A stretch of 64,000 bases of DNA from Bowmanella sp. JS7-9 (GCF_004329715.1 NZ_JXSY01000002.1:124001-188000), one strand, 5' to 3'. Positions 53,218 to 62,371 are shown, numbered from the stretch's first letter. Notes: generated from the sequence alone by a model not told the origin. A program made the numbers and translations.

Positions 53218-54260
53218 GATTTTTTATCTTCCTGTTCCTGCTGTTTTTGCAGCTGCTGCTCGCGTTTTAACGCTTCCTGCTGCTGTTCGTAGGCCTCATA
53301 AGCCACCACGATGCGCGCCACCACGGGGTGACGTACTACGTCCTGAGCGGTGAAGAAGTTAAACGAGATATCCGGAATCTCGCGCAGCACTTCGATGGCA
53401 TGGCGTAAACCCGAGCGTGCGCCACGGGGCAGGTCAACCTGCGTGATGTCACCGGTGATCACTGCTTTGGAATTAAAGCCAATACGGGTCAGGAACATTT
53501 TCATCTGTTCTACTGTGGTGTTCTGGCTTTCATCCAAAATGATAAAGGCATCATTCAGGGTGCGGCCACGCATGTAGGCCAGTGGTGCAACCTCAATGAC
53601 GTTACGCTCCATCAGTTTCTCGACTTTTTCAAAGCCGAGCATTTCAAACAGGGCGTCATATAGCGGGCGCAGGTAGGGGTCTACTTTCTGGGCTAAATCG
53701 CCGGGCAGGAAACCGAGCTTTTCACCGGCTTCTACCGCAGGGCGGGTCAGTAAAATACGACGTACTTCCTGACGTTCCAGTGCATCCACCGCAGCGGCCA
53801 CCGCCAGATAGGTCTTTCCGGTACCAGCCGGACCAATCCCGAAGGTGATATCGTGATTCACGATATTCTGCACGTACTGGGACTGATTCGGGTTACGTGG
53901 CTTGATCACGCCGCGCTTGGTCCGGATATTCACTTCTTTGCCGTGATAATGGCCATTTTCGGCCTTTTCCAGACAACGCGCTTCCTGAATGGCCAGGTGC
54001 ACCTGCTCAGGATCCAGCGTCGGGATTTTGCCTTTCACCGGCTGTGTTTCGATATACAGCAGTTTCAGTAGCTCAATTACCGCATTGGTTTGCTTGGTTT
54101 CACCGGTGACGGTGAATTCATTGCTGCGATAACTGATTTCAACACCGAGTCGACGCTCAATCTGACGTAAGTTGTCGTCCAACGGCCCACACAGGCTGCT
54201 AAGACGACGATTATCACTGGGCTCTAACACGACTTCATTGGTGACTAACTGGTTAGACAA
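53214..54260 (-). CDS. ybeZ: PhoH-like ATPase YbeZ
   Basis: YbeZ is a PhoH-family P-loop ATPase that partners with YbeY in RNA metabolism. The 348-residue protein has Walker A GPAGTGKT, Walker [10 protein letters not shown], and a C-terminal Gln/Glu/Lys-rich tail. The start is TTG at 54260, with AGGAG 9 nt upstream. It begins 17 bp after the miaB stop. Confidence 0.95.
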   Translation of the reverse strand: MSNQLVTNEVVLEPSDNRRLSSLCGPLDDNLRQIERRLGVEISYRSNEFTVTGETKQTNAVIELLKLLYIETQPVKGKIPTLDPEQVHLAIQEARCLEKAENGHYHGKEVNIRTKRGVIKPRNPNQSQYVQNIVNHDITFGIGPAGTGKTYLAVAAAVDALERQEVRRILLTRPAVEAGEKLGFLPGDLAQKVDPYLRPLYDALFEMLGFEKVEKLMERNVIEVAPLAYMRGRTLNDAFIILDESQNTTVEQMKMFLTRIGFNSKAVITGDITQVDLPRGARSGLRHAIEVLREIPDISFNFFTAQDVVRHPVVARIVVAYEAYEQQQEALKREQQLQKQQEQEDKKS

Positions 54261-54277
54261 AATCTCTGGCTCCTGGC

Positions 54278-55708
54278 TTAAGGTTGAAACTGGCTGACGC
54301 CCAGCTCATCCGGTTGGTTCTTTGGCTGACGTGCCAAAATGCTGTCTGGGGCAGTATGCTGACGCAGTGCCATATCGTTTTCGGTACGGATAACATCGCC
54401 GCGCAGGGAGTTGGCGTATACGTCGGTGATCATCACGTCGACGAACTGACCAATCATGCCTGGCTGGCCTTCAAAGTTAACCACGCGGTTATTCTCGGTA
54501 CGGCCCTGCAATTCCATTGGGTTTTTACGCGACGGACCTTCAACCAGAATGCGCTGCTCGGTACCCAGCATGCCACGGGCAATACGCAGGGCTTGCTGGT
54601 TGATACGTTGTTGCAGCAGATACAGACGCTCTTTTTTGGTGTCTTCTGATACATCATCCGGCAGATCGGCCGCAGGCGTACCCGGACGGGCGCTGTAAAT
54701 AAAGCTGAAGCTCAAATCGAAATCGATTTGCTGGATCAGGTTCATGGTCGCTTCAAAATCTTCTGCGGTTTCACCCGGGAAACCAATAATGAAGTCAGAC
54801 GACATGCTCAGATTCGGACGGATTTTTTTCAGCTTGCGAATCTTGGACTTGTATTCAATCGCGGTATGGCCACGCTTCATCAGCGCCAGAATACGGTCTG
54901 AGCCACTTTGTACCGGTAAGTGCAGGTGATCAACCAGCTCCGGGATGGTGGCGTAGGCTTCGATGATGTCGTCAGTAAACTCCACCGGGTGTGAGGTGGT
55001 GTAACGAATACGGTCGATACCGTCGATAGCCGCGACTAAATGCAGTAATTCGGCAAAAGTACAGATGCTGCCGTCGTGGTTGGCACCACGGAACGCGTTG
55101 ACGTTCTGACCTAACAGGTTTACTTCACGTACGCCTTGCTCGGCCAGCTGCGCGATTTCAAAGATAACATCATCGGCTGGGCGTGAGACTTCCTCACCAC
55201 GAGTATAAGGCACTACGCAGAAGGTACAGTACTTAGAACAGCCTTCCATGATCGACACGAACGCAGTGGGGCCTTCGGCACGCGGCTCTGGCAGGCGATC
55301 GAATTTTTCGATTTCCGGGAAGCTGATATCGACCACAGGTGAGCGGTCGTTAGACACGGCATTGATCATCTCTGGTAAGCGGTGCAGAGTTTGCGGGCCA
55401 AATACCATGTCCACATAAGGGGCCCGTTCACGAATGTGCGCGCCTTCCTGTGAGGCCACGCAGCCACCGACACCAATGATTAAATCAGGCTTTTTGTTTT
55501 TTAATGTCTTCCAGCGACCCAACTGGTGAAAGACTTTTTCCTGCGCCTTTTCACGGATGGAACAGGTATTGAGCAGAATCACATCTGCTTCTTCTGCGGT
55601 TTCAGCCAGTTGGTAACCATGGGTAGAATCAAGCAGATCGGCCATTTTCTCCGAGTCATACTCGTTCATTTGGCAGCCCCAGGTTTTAATAAAGAGTTTC
55701 TTACTCAC
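54278..55708 (-). CDS. miaB: tRNA-2-methylthio-N6-dimethylallyladenosine synthase
   Basis: MiaB is a radical-SAM methylthiotransferase acting on i6A37 of tRNAs. The 476-residue protein has the auxiliary-cluster cysteines Cys12, Cys49 and Cys83 in the N-terminal UPF0004 domain, the radical-SAM cysteines Cys157, Cys161 and Cys164 (CSKYCTFC), and a C-terminal TRAM domain. It starts with GTG at 55708, with AAGGTG 9 nt upstream. It leads the operon with ybeZ-ybeY-corC-lnt. Confidence 0.97.
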   Translation of the reverse strand: MSKKLFIKTWGCQMNEYDSEKMADLLDSTHGYQLAETAEEADVILLNTCSIREKAQEKVFHQLGRWKTLKNKKPDLIIGVGGCVASQEGAHIRERAPYVDMVFGPQTLHRLPEMINAVSNDRSPVVDISFPEIEKFDRLPEPRAEGPTAFVSIMEGCSKYCTFCVVPYTRGEEVSRPADDVIFEIAQLAEQGVREVNLLGQNVNAFRGANHDGSICTFAELLHLVAAIDGIDRIRYTTSHPVEFTDDIIEAYATIPELVDHLHLPVQSGSDRILALMKRGHTAIEYKSKIRKLKKIRPNLSMSSDFIIGFPGETAEDFEATMNLIQQIDFDLSFSFIYSARPGTPAADLPDDVSEDTKKERLYLLQQRINQQALRIARGMLGTEQRILVEGPSRKNPMELQGRTENNRVVNFEGQPGMIGQFVDVMITDVYANSLRGDVIRTENDMALRQHTAPDSILARQPKNQPDELGVSQFQP

Positions 55709-55826
55709 TCGTGTTACACCTTTGTTGAGTCAGTTCACCGGACCTTAAAAATAGCCGCGTATTTTACCCGTTCTGGCAGGGGCATACCAGTATTGTTGGT
55801 GTAATTGTGGCCACGAGCGAAGAAAA

Positions 55827-55863
55827 GAAAAAACCACCGCAGTGAGACTGCCAACTGCAGTGG
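55827..55863 (-). terminator. Intrinsic terminator after the small secreted-protein gene
   Basis: On the minus strand a 9-bp stem with one G-T wobble, CCACTGCAG (55863-55855) with CTGCGGTGG (55842-55834), has a 12-nt loop and is followed by TTTTTT. It lies between the 55876 gene and miaB. Confidence 0.8.
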
Positions 55864-55875
55864 TCCAGGGAGCCG

Positions 55876-56145
55876 TTACTCAGTCGTCAGGGCTGCGTCC
55901 GAGTAATTGGTAAACTGTTGAATATCGACGCCTATTTGACGTAAATCAGCTGCACTGCGTTGTTGCAGGCCGATAATAGTGGCGTAGGTAATCTCACTAT
56001 TGCTGATTTGCGTAAGCTGGCGGGTGAGATTAACCGCCGAAGATGACGAATACGTGACAGTATAGTGAGTAATATTGTCTTGGGTGGCGATTGTGCTGCT
56101 GTTAATTGCCAGGGCAAACGCCATGCTGGTCAGGGTGGTAAACAT
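55876..56145 (-). CDS. Small, possibly secreted protein of unknown function
   Basis: I recognise no family. The 89-residue product begins with a short hydrophobic stretch (MFTTLTSMAFALAIN) that could be a signal peptide. The rest is Ser/Thr/Gln/Asn-rich, with no Cys, Trp or Lys, in a composition suited to an exported beta-rich protein. A strong TGAGGA precedes the ATG by 7 nt, and a terminator follows 13 bp after the stop; both support a real gene. It sits between miaB and ubiF, which are close neighbours in E. coli. Confidence 0.55.
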   Translation of the reverse strand: MFTTLTSMAFALAINSSTIATQDNITHYTVTYSSSSAVNLTRQLTQISNSEITYATIIGLQQRSAADLRQIGVDIQQFTNYSDAALTTE

Positions 56146-56368
56146 AATCAGATCCTCAGTCTCAGGTTAATGGCATAATCATGCCGTGTACCCTGTATAA
56201 GTAGTGTCTACGGGGTAAAAAGTTTACTGGGTGAATGTAATAAAGTTTGTCTGACTGGTGCTTTTGACGCAGATGGTTACAATCGTCGCCAGAATGGTCG
56301 TTGGGCGTATTTTTATGTCGCTCGGCGATTTAGTTAAAATTCAATAAAAACAATAACTTGGGTTTATA

Positions 56369-57553
56369 GTGGAACAACAGCAACAGAAGATTAACGCAGA
56401 CGTGTGCGTCGTCGGTGGCGGCATGGTAGGCATGGCCACGGCGATAGGTTTGGTACGTCGCGGTTTTCAGGTGGTGGTGATTGAGCACCAGCCGCCAGCG
56501 CCGTTTGATGCCGCGCAACCTTGCGATCTGCGGGTCTCGGCATTTAGCCGTGCTTCACAACAATTGTTGGATCAGTTAGGGGCGTGGGCGGCTGTTCAGG
56601 CCATGCGCACGCTACCTTATAAACGTCTGGCGGTGTGGGAAAATCCTGCCGCGCGGGTCGAATTTAACGCCGACGAATTAGACTTACCTGAGTTGGGTTA
56701 CATGGTTGAAAACCGCCTGGTACAGCTGGGGTTGTATCAGGTGGCCAGTTCACTGCAACAACTGACTTTACTCGAACAGGTTGCGGTGACCTCGTTGCAC
56801 AGCGATGAGCGGGTGTTGTTAACCTTGTCTGATGGTCGCCAGATAGATGCCGGTTGGGTGGTGGGCGCCGATGGTGGCCGTTCACAAGTGCGTGAGTTAG
56901 CCGGGATTGGCACCACGGGCTGGCAGTATGCCCAGCAGTGTCTGGCCGTCACGATAAAAACCCACGGTGAGCCACAGGACATCACCTGGCAGCAATTTAC
57001 TCCCAACGGCCCGATGGCGTTTTTGCCCCTGTACGACGGGCATGGCTCGTTGGTGTGGTATCACAGCGCGGCCAACGTGGCACGATTAAGAGCCATGACG
57101 CCGGACAAACTTAAACAGGAAATCGTCGCGCATTTCCCGCCCGAGTTGGTGGATTTTGATATTTTACAGGTCGGCAGTTTTCCGCTTACCCGATTACATG
57201 CCAATCATTACTACCGCGATAATGTGGTACTGCTGGGCGACGCGGCGCATTGCATCAACCCACTGGCCGGGCAGGGTGTCAATCTGGGTTTTCGAGATGT
57301 CGCCGCGTTATTGGCGCTGTTGGACGAACAGGGGCATCCGGCAAATCGCGCTGCACTGGCGCAATTGTTTGCGGCCTATGAGGCGAAACGTCGTAAAGAT
57401 AACCTGCTGATGATGTCAGGCATGGACGGCTTTTATGCCGCGTTCAGTAATGACATTAAACCGCTGAAATGGCTGCGTAATCTGGCGTTTGCCGGGGTGG
57501 CGAAAATTGCACCGCTGAAAAAGCAGGTATTACGCTACGCACTGGGTATTTAA
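56369..57553 (+). CDS. ubiF: FAD-dependent ubiquinone-biosynthesis hydroxylase (UbiF-like)
   Basis: This is a UbiH/UbiF/VisC-family flavin monooxygenase that hydroxylates a ubiquinone precursor ring; UbiF acts on the C6 position in E. coli. The 394-residue protein has the dinucleotide motif VVGGGMVGMATAIGL, the second motif GADGGRSQVRE and the FAD-ribityl motif GDAAHCINPLAGQGVNLGFRD. It starts with GTG at 56369, with a weak ribosome-binding site. The assignment to UbiF over UbiH or UbiI rests mainly on position next to miaB, as in E. coli. It converges with the DUF1275 gene with a 4-bp overlap. Confidence 0.88.
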   Translation: MEQQQQKINADVCVVGGGMVGMATAIGLVRRGFQVVVIEHQPPAPFDAAQPCDLRVSAFSRASQQLLDQLGAWAAVQAMRTLPYKRLAVWENPAARVEFNADELDLPELGYMVENRLVQLGLYQVASSLQQLTLLEQVAVTSLHSDERVLLTLSDGRQIDAGWVVGADGGRSQVRELAGIGTTGWQYAQQCLAVTIKTHGEPQDITWQQFTPNGPMAFLPLYDGHGSLVWYHSAANVARLRAMTPDKLKQEIVAHFPPELVDFDILQVGSFPLTRLHANHYYRDNVVLLGDAAHCINPLAGQGVNLGFRDVAALLALLDEQGHPANRAALAQLFAAYEAKRRKDNLLMMSGMDGFYAAFSNDIKPLKWLRNLAFAGVAKIAPLKKQVLRYALGI

Positions 57554-58236
57554 ACGGCTCCATCATGGCGCTTAGCGAGGATCTCGCGGCGCCGGTAGCC
57601 GTTATATAGCAAGGCCAAAATCAAACACAGTAACGCCGGAAAGGCCAGCGCCCAGAATGACAGCAACAGATACAAGGCGCTGCCTGCCACCCCACCTAAG
57701 ATAAACCCGGCAACAATCGACAACAGCAATGCGCCTTTGCGCCGGTCGAAGGCATCGCCTTTTAACCGCGCGCCGAGCATTAAGCCCAAATCGGTAAAGA
57801 TGCCGGTCAGGTGGGTAGTACGAATAATCGCGCCACTGTAATTGGTGGCCAGCGCGTTTTGCAGACCGCATGCCGCGGAAGCCAGATATTGTCCGCTGCG
57901 CCAGTCCTGTAGCAAACAGCCCATTGCGCCCAGTAACAGTAAGCCCTGATAGACCAGTAAGGTATCGTAGTGACGCCCCAGCTTGAGGGTGCGACCGGAT
58001 AACATCCAGCCGGACAACGCCGCGCCAGCGACAAAGCTTCCGATGAGCGCCAACAAATGCACTACCGACGCAAACTGGCCGGCAGCCAGTTCAATGCCGC
58101 TTAAGGTGGCAATGCCGGATAAATGCGATAGGGACTGATGAGCGACGCCCAGTAAGCCAACGGCATTCACTGTGCCAGCAATCAGTGCCAGCAAAAATGC
58201 GCCGTATTCAACCCAACGTGGTAACTGATTGATCAA
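57550..58236 (-). CDS. DUF1275 (YoaK-type) membrane protein
   Basis: This is a 228-residue polytopic inner-membrane protein with about six helices. The conserved opening FLLALIAGTVNAVGLLGVAHQSLSHLSG, the central FVAGAALSGWMLSG and the LATNYSGAIIRTTHLTGIFTDLGLMLG loop are typical of DUF1275/YoaK proteins. The function is unknown. The start at 58236 is supported by the family-like N-terminus (MINQLPRWVEYGAF). Confidence 0.87.
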   Translation of the reverse strand: MINQLPRWVEYGAFLLALIAGTVNAVGLLGVAHQSLSHLSGIATLSGIELAAGQFASVVHLLALIGSFVAGAALSGWMLSGRTLKLGRHYDTLLVYQGLLLLGAMGCLLQDWRSGQYLASAACGLQNALATNYSGAIIRTTHLTGIFTDLGLMLGARLKGDAFDRRKGALLLSIVAGFILGGVAGSALYLLLSFWALAFPALLCLILALLYNGYRRREILAKRHDGAV

Positions 58237-58304
58237 GTTAGTGTTTCTGTTTGCCTGAGTAGCATGATTATGTCATGCCAGCGCGTTGCCGCCAGTAGCG
58301 CGGA

Positions 58305-58664
58305 TTAGTTTTTTTGTCGAATCTGCACAAGCGCGGCATTCAGCCAGTCGGCACTGTCCTGTTTGGTCTGCTCTGGACAGATAATATGATAAGGCTTACC
58401 GGACATGCTGCTTTCGCTAGCCGCCAGACGGATAAAGTCCTCGCTACGGGCGATTTTGCCTTTGTCGTCAAAGTAGCTAAGTTTGCGGGTCAGGTGGGTA
58501 ACTGCCTCATCGGCATCATACACCGTGCCGTTGCGTTCAAACTGGCAGGCAGACTGGCGCATTTGTGTGAACAACTGTTCCACTTCTGAGCGGGTGCGAG
58601 GATCCAGTTCGGCCATCGCGGGCAGGGAGGTCAACAGACCTAAACAAATTATCAGTGAGCGCAT
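58305..58664 (-). CDS. Small exported protein, DUF5329-like
   Basis: This is a 119-residue precursor with a clear signal peptide (MRSLIICLGLLTSLPAMA, cleavage before ELDPR). The mature part has CQFERNGTVYDADEAVTHLTRKLSYF, then SEDFIRLAASESSMSGKPYHIICPEQ and a C-terminal SADWLNAALVQIRQ, which resembles the DUF5329 family; two Cys may form a disulfide. Three successive ATG codons occur (58670, 58667, 58664). AAGG immediately precedes the first, so the third gives the usual 6-nt spacing. The function is unknown. Confidence 0.75.
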   Translation of the reverse strand: MRSLIICLGLLTSLPAMAELDPRTRSEVEQLFTQMRQSACQFERNGTVYDADEAVTHLTRKLSYFDDKGKIARSEDFIRLAASESSMSGKPYHIICPEQTKQDSADWLNAALVQIRQKN

Positions 58665-58742
58665 CATCATCCTTGTTGGTGGTTTAGCGGTAAGACGCAA
58701 GCACAGTGGTAATAGTTGCATCCTCTGGTAAAAAATTGGTAG

Positions 58743-59414
58743 TTATCCCAGCAGTCCGGGTAACTCGTGTAATGAGCCGAGTTCGTGATCAGGCAGGATG
58801 CCCCAGGGATCAAACACTGCCTGTGGGTCTCGTTTGATCCAAATCGCGCCCATGCCGGCCGCTTTGGCACCGATTACATCAAACGGGTTGGATGATATCA
58901 GGCTGGTGCGATGATGCTGGCTGTGAGTGGCGCGCAAAAAGTGGCTGTACACCGCTGGATTGGGCTTAAAGCTGCATAGTGGCTCTACACTGACCACATC
59001 ATCAAACAAATCAATCAGTTGCGCATGGGTGAGCAATTCCACAACCGCGTCCCGGCTGCCATTGGAAAACGCAAAGCAGCGCACCTGTTTGGCTTTAAGC
59101 GCGCTCAGCGCGGTGTGTGCATCATCAAATGCCGGCAGTTGACGATAGCCATATAGCAGCGCTTCGCGTTGCGCGGTGCTAAGTTGGCAGGCAAAGCGCT
59201 GGCAGGTGTAATCCAGAGCCTCGGCGGTACATACAGAAAACGGCGCATACAGTTGCATCAGGCCGCGGCGAAATGAATATTCCAACTGTTTATCCCGCCA
59301 GGTTTGTGAAAACGCCGCAGCCTGTTCGTCACCTACCAGGCTGGCAATCTGCCGGGTTAACCCGTGGGTGTTAATTAATGTGCCATATACATCAAAGGCC
59401 AGTGTATGTTGCAT
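58743..59414 (-). CDS. Haloacid dehalogenase, type II
   Basis: This is a HAD-superfamily hydrolase resembling L-2-haloacid dehalogenases. Motif I is FDVYGTLIN (nucleophile Asp), motif II is AFSNGSRDA, motif III includes the Lys of CSFKPNPAVY, and the tail NPFDVIGAKAAGMGAIWIKR is typical of the type II group. The start at 59414 (MQHTLAFDVYG) is favoured by GGGAG 7 nt upstream over an in-frame codon nine residues earlier. It lies downstream of an AGCS symporter but beyond its terminator. Confidence 0.88.
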   Translation of the reverse strand: MQHTLAFDVYGTLINTHGLTRQIASLVGDEQAAAFSQTWRDKQLEYSFRRGLMQLYAPFSVCTAEALDYTCQRFACQLSTAQREALLYGYRQLPAFDDAHTALSALKAKQVRCFAFSNGSRDAVVELLTHAQLIDLFDDVVSVEPLCSFKPNPAVYSHFLRATHSQHHRTSLISSNPFDVIGAKAAGMGAIWIKRDPQAVFDPWGILPDHELGSLHELPGLLG

Positions 59415-59441
59415 GGTGTGCTCCCTGATTGATTCGGACAC

Positions 59442-59467
59442 AAAAAAAGGCGCAGTGCGCCTTTTTG
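59442..59467 (-). terminator. Intrinsic terminator after the AGCS symporter gene
   Basis: On the minus strand a 10-bp stem, AAAAAGGCGC and GCGCCTTTTT, has a 3-nt loop and a T run, directly beyond the symporter stop codon at 59469. It is nearly the same hairpin as the dacA terminator. Confidence 0.9.
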
Positions 59468-59468
59468 A

Positions 59469-60872
59469 TTAATCCCAGATACCTTTTTCGGTCTGTCCCT
59501 GAATATCGCAATTGCCGGTGCGATACTCCGGCACTTTGGCGGCGTTGCGCTGGGCGATATAGTCACGGGTAATGTTAACGATGGTCGGCGTCATCAACAC
59601 GATGGCAATCACGTTAATAAAGGTCATTAACCCCAGCGCCATATCCGCCATCGCCCACACCCTTGGCAGCGCGGCTGCTGACCCCCACAGGATCATCAGC
59701 AAATAGCCTATGGTATAAACGCTACGACCGATTTTATTATCCAGCTTAAACATATGCAGGTTGGACTCACCGTAGGCATAGTTGGCCACCACCGAGGTAA
59801 ACGAGAACAGCGCAATAGCGGCGGCAACGAAATCCTGCCCGCCAGCGCCTAAGTGATAGGTCATGGCATCCTGAGTCAGGCGAATGCCTTCCATCTGTTC
59901 TGTTTGCGTGCCACCGGCGAGTAAAATCACCACGGCGGTACAGGTACACAGCACCAGCGTATCGATAAATACCCCAAGCATTTGCACAAAGCCCTGTGTA
60001 GCCGGGTGGTTAGGAATGGGCGAAGCACTGGCGGCTGCATGTGGCACGCTGCCCGAACCAGCTTCGTTAGAATACAGACCACGTTTGATGCCATGTTGAA
60101 TCGCCGCGCCAAAAGTACCACCGGCCACTTCGTTTAAACCAAACGCTGAGGACACGATGTTGTAAAGCAGACCCGGTACTTCCTGAATATTCCACAGGGT
60201 AATGCCGACGGCGACGAGCACATAGCTGATGCCCATAAACGGCACCATATATTCGGAGAAACGCGCGATGCTGCGCAGACCCCCGATAACAATCAGACCG
60301 GCAACAATACAAATTACCGCACCGGAATACAGGGGCTCAAACCCATAGGCATGGTTGAGCGCATCGGTAATAGAATTGGCCTGCACGGAGCTGAAGATAA
60401 AGCCGTAACCCAAAAACAGTGCCAGCGAAAACGCAATCGCCAGCCAGCGCTTATTTAAGCCTTGCTGAATGTAATAGGCCGGGCCGCCACGGAACTCGCC
60501 GTTATCGTCGCGCACTTTATACAGCTGCCCCAGGGCACTTTCGGCAAATCCGATGGCCATGCCCACGATGGCGATGACCCACATCCAGAACACCGCACCC
60601 GGGCCACCCAGTGAAATAGCCACTGCAACCCCGGCCAGATTGCCGGTGCCTACCCGCGCCGACAGGCTGGTACACAATGCACCGAAGGAACTGATCCCGG
60701 ATTGGTCGCCCTGCATACCGCCACGCATGACACCAAACATATGGCGGAAATGGGTAAACTGGATGAAGTTAAGTTTCCAGGTAAACCAGAAACCACATGC
60801 GGCCAGCATGACCAGCAGTACGTAGTAATTCCAGAAAAAGCTGTTAATAGCGGAGACAATCGTGTCGATCAA
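59469..60872 (-). CDS. Sodium:alanine/glycine symporter (AGCS family)
   Basis: This is a 467-residue secondary transporter with about eleven transmembrane helices that takes up alanine or glycine with sodium. Family features are SSFGALCTSLSARVGTGNLAGVAVAI, GGPGAVFWMW, the HGIKRGLYSNEAGSGS signature (the AGCS signature with NEAG) and the C-terminal SYVGE-like region TSVVANYAYGESN. It starts with TTG at 60872, with GGGA 8 nt upstream. The amino acid transported cannot be told from the sequence. Confidence 0.93.
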   Translation of the reverse strand: MIDTIVSAINSFFWNYYVLLVMLAACGFWFTWKLNFIQFTHFRHMFGVMRGGMQGDQSGISSFGALCTSLSARVGTGNLAGVAVAISLGGPGAVFWMWVIAIVGMAIGFAESALGQLYKVRDDNGEFRGGPAYYIQQGLNKRWLAIAFSLALFLGYGFIFSSVQANSITDALNHAYGFEPLYSGAVICIVAGLIVIGGLRSIARFSEYMVPFMGISYVLVAVGITLWNIQEVPGLLYNIVSSAFGLNEVAGGTFGAAIQHGIKRGLYSNEAGSGSVPHAAASASPIPNHPATQGFVQMLGVFIDTLVLCTCTAVVILLAGGTQTEQMEGIRLTQDAMTYHLGAGGQDFVAAAIALFSFTSVVANYAYGESNLHMFKLDNKIGRSVYTIGYLLMILWGSAAALPRVWAMADMALGLMTFINVIAIVLMTPTIVNITRDYIAQRNAAKVPEYRTGNCDIQGQTEKGIWD

Positions 60873-60895
60873 AGTCGTGTTCCCTGAATGAGGCG

Positions 60896-60922
60896 TTATT
60901 ATTCTGCGCCGATAATGTCAAA
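60896..60922 (-). promoter_or_regulatory. Weak candidate promoter for the AGCS symporter
   Basis: On the minus strand a consensus -35 TTGACA (60922-60917) is followed by TAATAA (60901-60896) after only 15 bp, shorter than optimal. It lies about 24 bp before the TTG start. The rest of the leader back to the tRNA terminator (60923-61038) holds no gene I can support. Confidence 0.35.
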
Positions 60923-61038
60923 CAGTGCGGGGATCTGTCCAGTAAATGGGGCAATGCTGCGTGACGCCTTCGGCAAAGACGGATGAATTCCGAATAATCT
61001 GCGGGGCAGAAGGGGCATTTTTACTGACCACCAGACGC

Positions 61039-61068
61039 AAAAAAGCCTGCTAAAAAGCAGGCTTTTTC
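61039..61068. terminator. Bidirectional terminator at the end of the tRNA operon
   Basis: An 11-bp stem, AAAAAGCCTGC (61040-61050) with GCAGGCTTTTT (61057-61067), has a 6-nt loop and T runs on both strands. It ends the Met-Leu-Gln-Gln tRNA transcript on the minus strand. Confidence 0.9.
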
Positions 61069-61079
61069 TCACTGTAAAG

Positions 61080-61154
61080 TGGCTGGGGTAGCTGGATTCG
61101 AACCAACGAATGGCGGGATCAAAACCCGCTGCCTTACCGCTTGGCGATACCCCA
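61080..61154 (-). tRNA. tRNA-Gln (anticodon TTG), copy 1
   Basis: The 75-nt cloverleaf has acceptor TGGGGTA, anticodon stem-loop GCGGG-TTTTGAT-CCCGC (anticodon TTG, complement of 61120-61122), a GGTTCGAATCC T-arm and an encoded CCA. It is the last gene of the tRNA operon. Confidence 0.97.
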
Positions 61155-61208
61155 ACAGACGGTACAATTGTCAACCGCAGATGTTACACATTGCCATTGA
61201 CCAGAAGG

Positions 61209-61283
61209 TGGCTGGGGTAGCTGGATTCGAACCAACGAATGGCGGGATCAAAACCCGCTGCCTTACCGCTTGGCGATACCCCA
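61209..61283 (-). tRNA. tRNA-Gln (anticodon TTG), copy 2
   Basis: It is identical over all 75 nt to the copy at 61080-61154, with a 54-bp spacer between them. The encoded CCA is at 61209-61211 on the complementary strand. Confidence 0.97.
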
Positions 61284-61287
61284 GTAA

Positions 61288-61372
61288 TGGTGCGGAAGGA
61301 GAGACTTGAACTCTCACGCCGTGAAGCACTGGAACCTAAATCCAGCGTGTCTACCAATTTCACCACTTCCGC
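61288..61372 (-). tRNA. tRNA-Leu (anticodon TAG)
   Basis: The 85-nt class II tRNA has acceptor GCGGAAG/CTTCCGC, anticodon stem-loop CTGGA-TTTAGGT-TCCAG (anticodon TAG, complement of 61336-61338), a long variable arm and an encoded CCA. It corresponds to leuW, which follows metT in E. coli. Confidence 0.97.
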
Positions 61373-61377
61373 AAGTT

Positions 61378-61454
61378 TGGTGGCTACGGCGGGATTCGAA
61401 CCTGCGACCCCATCATTATGAGTGATGTGCTCTAACCAACTGAGCTACGTAGCC
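61378..61454 (-). tRNA. Elongator tRNA-Met (anticodon CAT)
   Basis: The 77-nt cloverleaf has a fully paired acceptor GGCTACG/CGTAGCC, so it is not an initiator. The anticodon loop is TCATAAT (anticodon CAT, complement of 61418-61420), and CCA is encoded. It closely matches E. coli metT, the first gene of the metT-leuW-gln operon. Confidence 0.96.
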
Positions 61455-61510
61455 AACCTAAGGAACTCTTCAACACTGTGCCAGATGGCCTGCGTCGTTA
61501 AGTGGCGCGT

Positions 61511-61539
61511 ATTATGCGTATGACACCTAACAGCGTCAA
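61511..61539 (-). promoter_or_regulatory. Promoter of the tRNA operon
   Basis: On the minus strand TTGACG (61539-61534) and CATAAT (61516-61511) are separated by exactly 17 bp, with a G+C-rich ACGCGCC discriminator and a run of Ts upstream. This is a classic stable-RNA promoter about 50 bp before the first tRNA. Confidence 0.85.
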
Positions 61540-61642
61540 CCCCTTTTTTCGCTGTTCTTGCTCGTTTGCCTACTATCTGAACAGTGCGGGATTCGATTGC
61601 TTGTTCACTGAGCAATTTGCGTTTGGATTAAGCAAAAAATCC

Positions 61643-62371
61643 TTATCCAGCGACCTGTTGTAATGAAGTGACCAGCAAAATGACCGACACCAACAGCAGG
61701 ATCGCAAATACGCTGGGCAGGAAACGTTGCGCATCAATTTTGTGATGCAGGCGATTCCCTAACCACATACCCAGCAGCACAGCGGGGACTAATTGTAACA
61801 ATGCCGGCCATTGTCCTTCAAACCGGCCACTAAATAAAAACCACAGGCTTAATACGCTGTTAAGACATAGCCACACAAACAACAGTGTTGCGCGAAATTG
61901 CGCTTTGGGAAGTTGGCTGCGCGCCAGTGCATACACCAGCAACGGGCCACCGGAGGCAAATAAGCCGTGGGTCACTCCCGCCAGGGTAATCAGGCCATTG
62001 GCAATGCCAGTGGGCAGGGCGAGCGCCTGGGATTTTAATAGAGCGCGCAGGGCAAACCAGGTAATTAACATCGCAAACACCAACTTCAACCAATCCGGGT
62101 TAACCCAGGGCAATAAGGCTTGCCCGAGCAGGGTACCCACCGCCATCAGGGGTAATAAACGGGTGAGCAATAACCGCCACTGAATATGTTGGCGCAGTCG
62201 AATACACAGGGGCAGGGTCATCACCAGATTCAGCGGTACCAGCAAAGTGACCAATTCCGGAATGGAATACACCAGTGCACCAAGGGATAAAGCCAATACG
62301 ATGCTGCCAAAGCCGGTCATGGCTTCGACGCCGAAGGCAAACACGATGCAAATCATCAGCCACCACATCAT
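61643..62371 (-). CDS. TauE/SafE-family membrane permease
   Basis: This is a 242-residue protein with about eight hydrophobic segments and the duplicated TauE/SafE (sulfite exporter-like, DUF81) fold. The first repeat has AFGVEAMTGFGSIVLALSLG and the second has GVTHGLFASGGPLLVYALA, both typical. The transported substrate, often a sulfur-containing anion or organosulfonate, is unknown. It overlaps the end of the upstream dehydrogenase gene by 4 bp, so the two are translated together. Confidence 0.9.
   Translation of the reverse strand: MMWWLMICIVFAFGVEAMTGFGSIVLALSLGALVYSIPELVTLLVPLNLVMTLPLCIRLRQHIQWRLLLTRLLPLMAVGTLLGQALLPWVNPDWLKLVFAMLITWFALRALLKSQALALPTGIANGLITLAGVTHGLFASGGPLLVYALARSQLPKAQFRATLLFVWLCLNSVLSLWFLFSGRFEGQWPALLQLVPAVLLGMWLGNRLHHKIDAQRFLPSVFAILLLVSVILLVTSLQQVAG

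Noticed and set aside
60899-61018. 39-codon open frame (MPLLPRRLFG...) in the leader of the symporter gene
   Set aside because: No ribosome-binding site precedes the ATG, and the amino-acid pattern is not convincing; it could be a leader peptide but there is no positive evidence.
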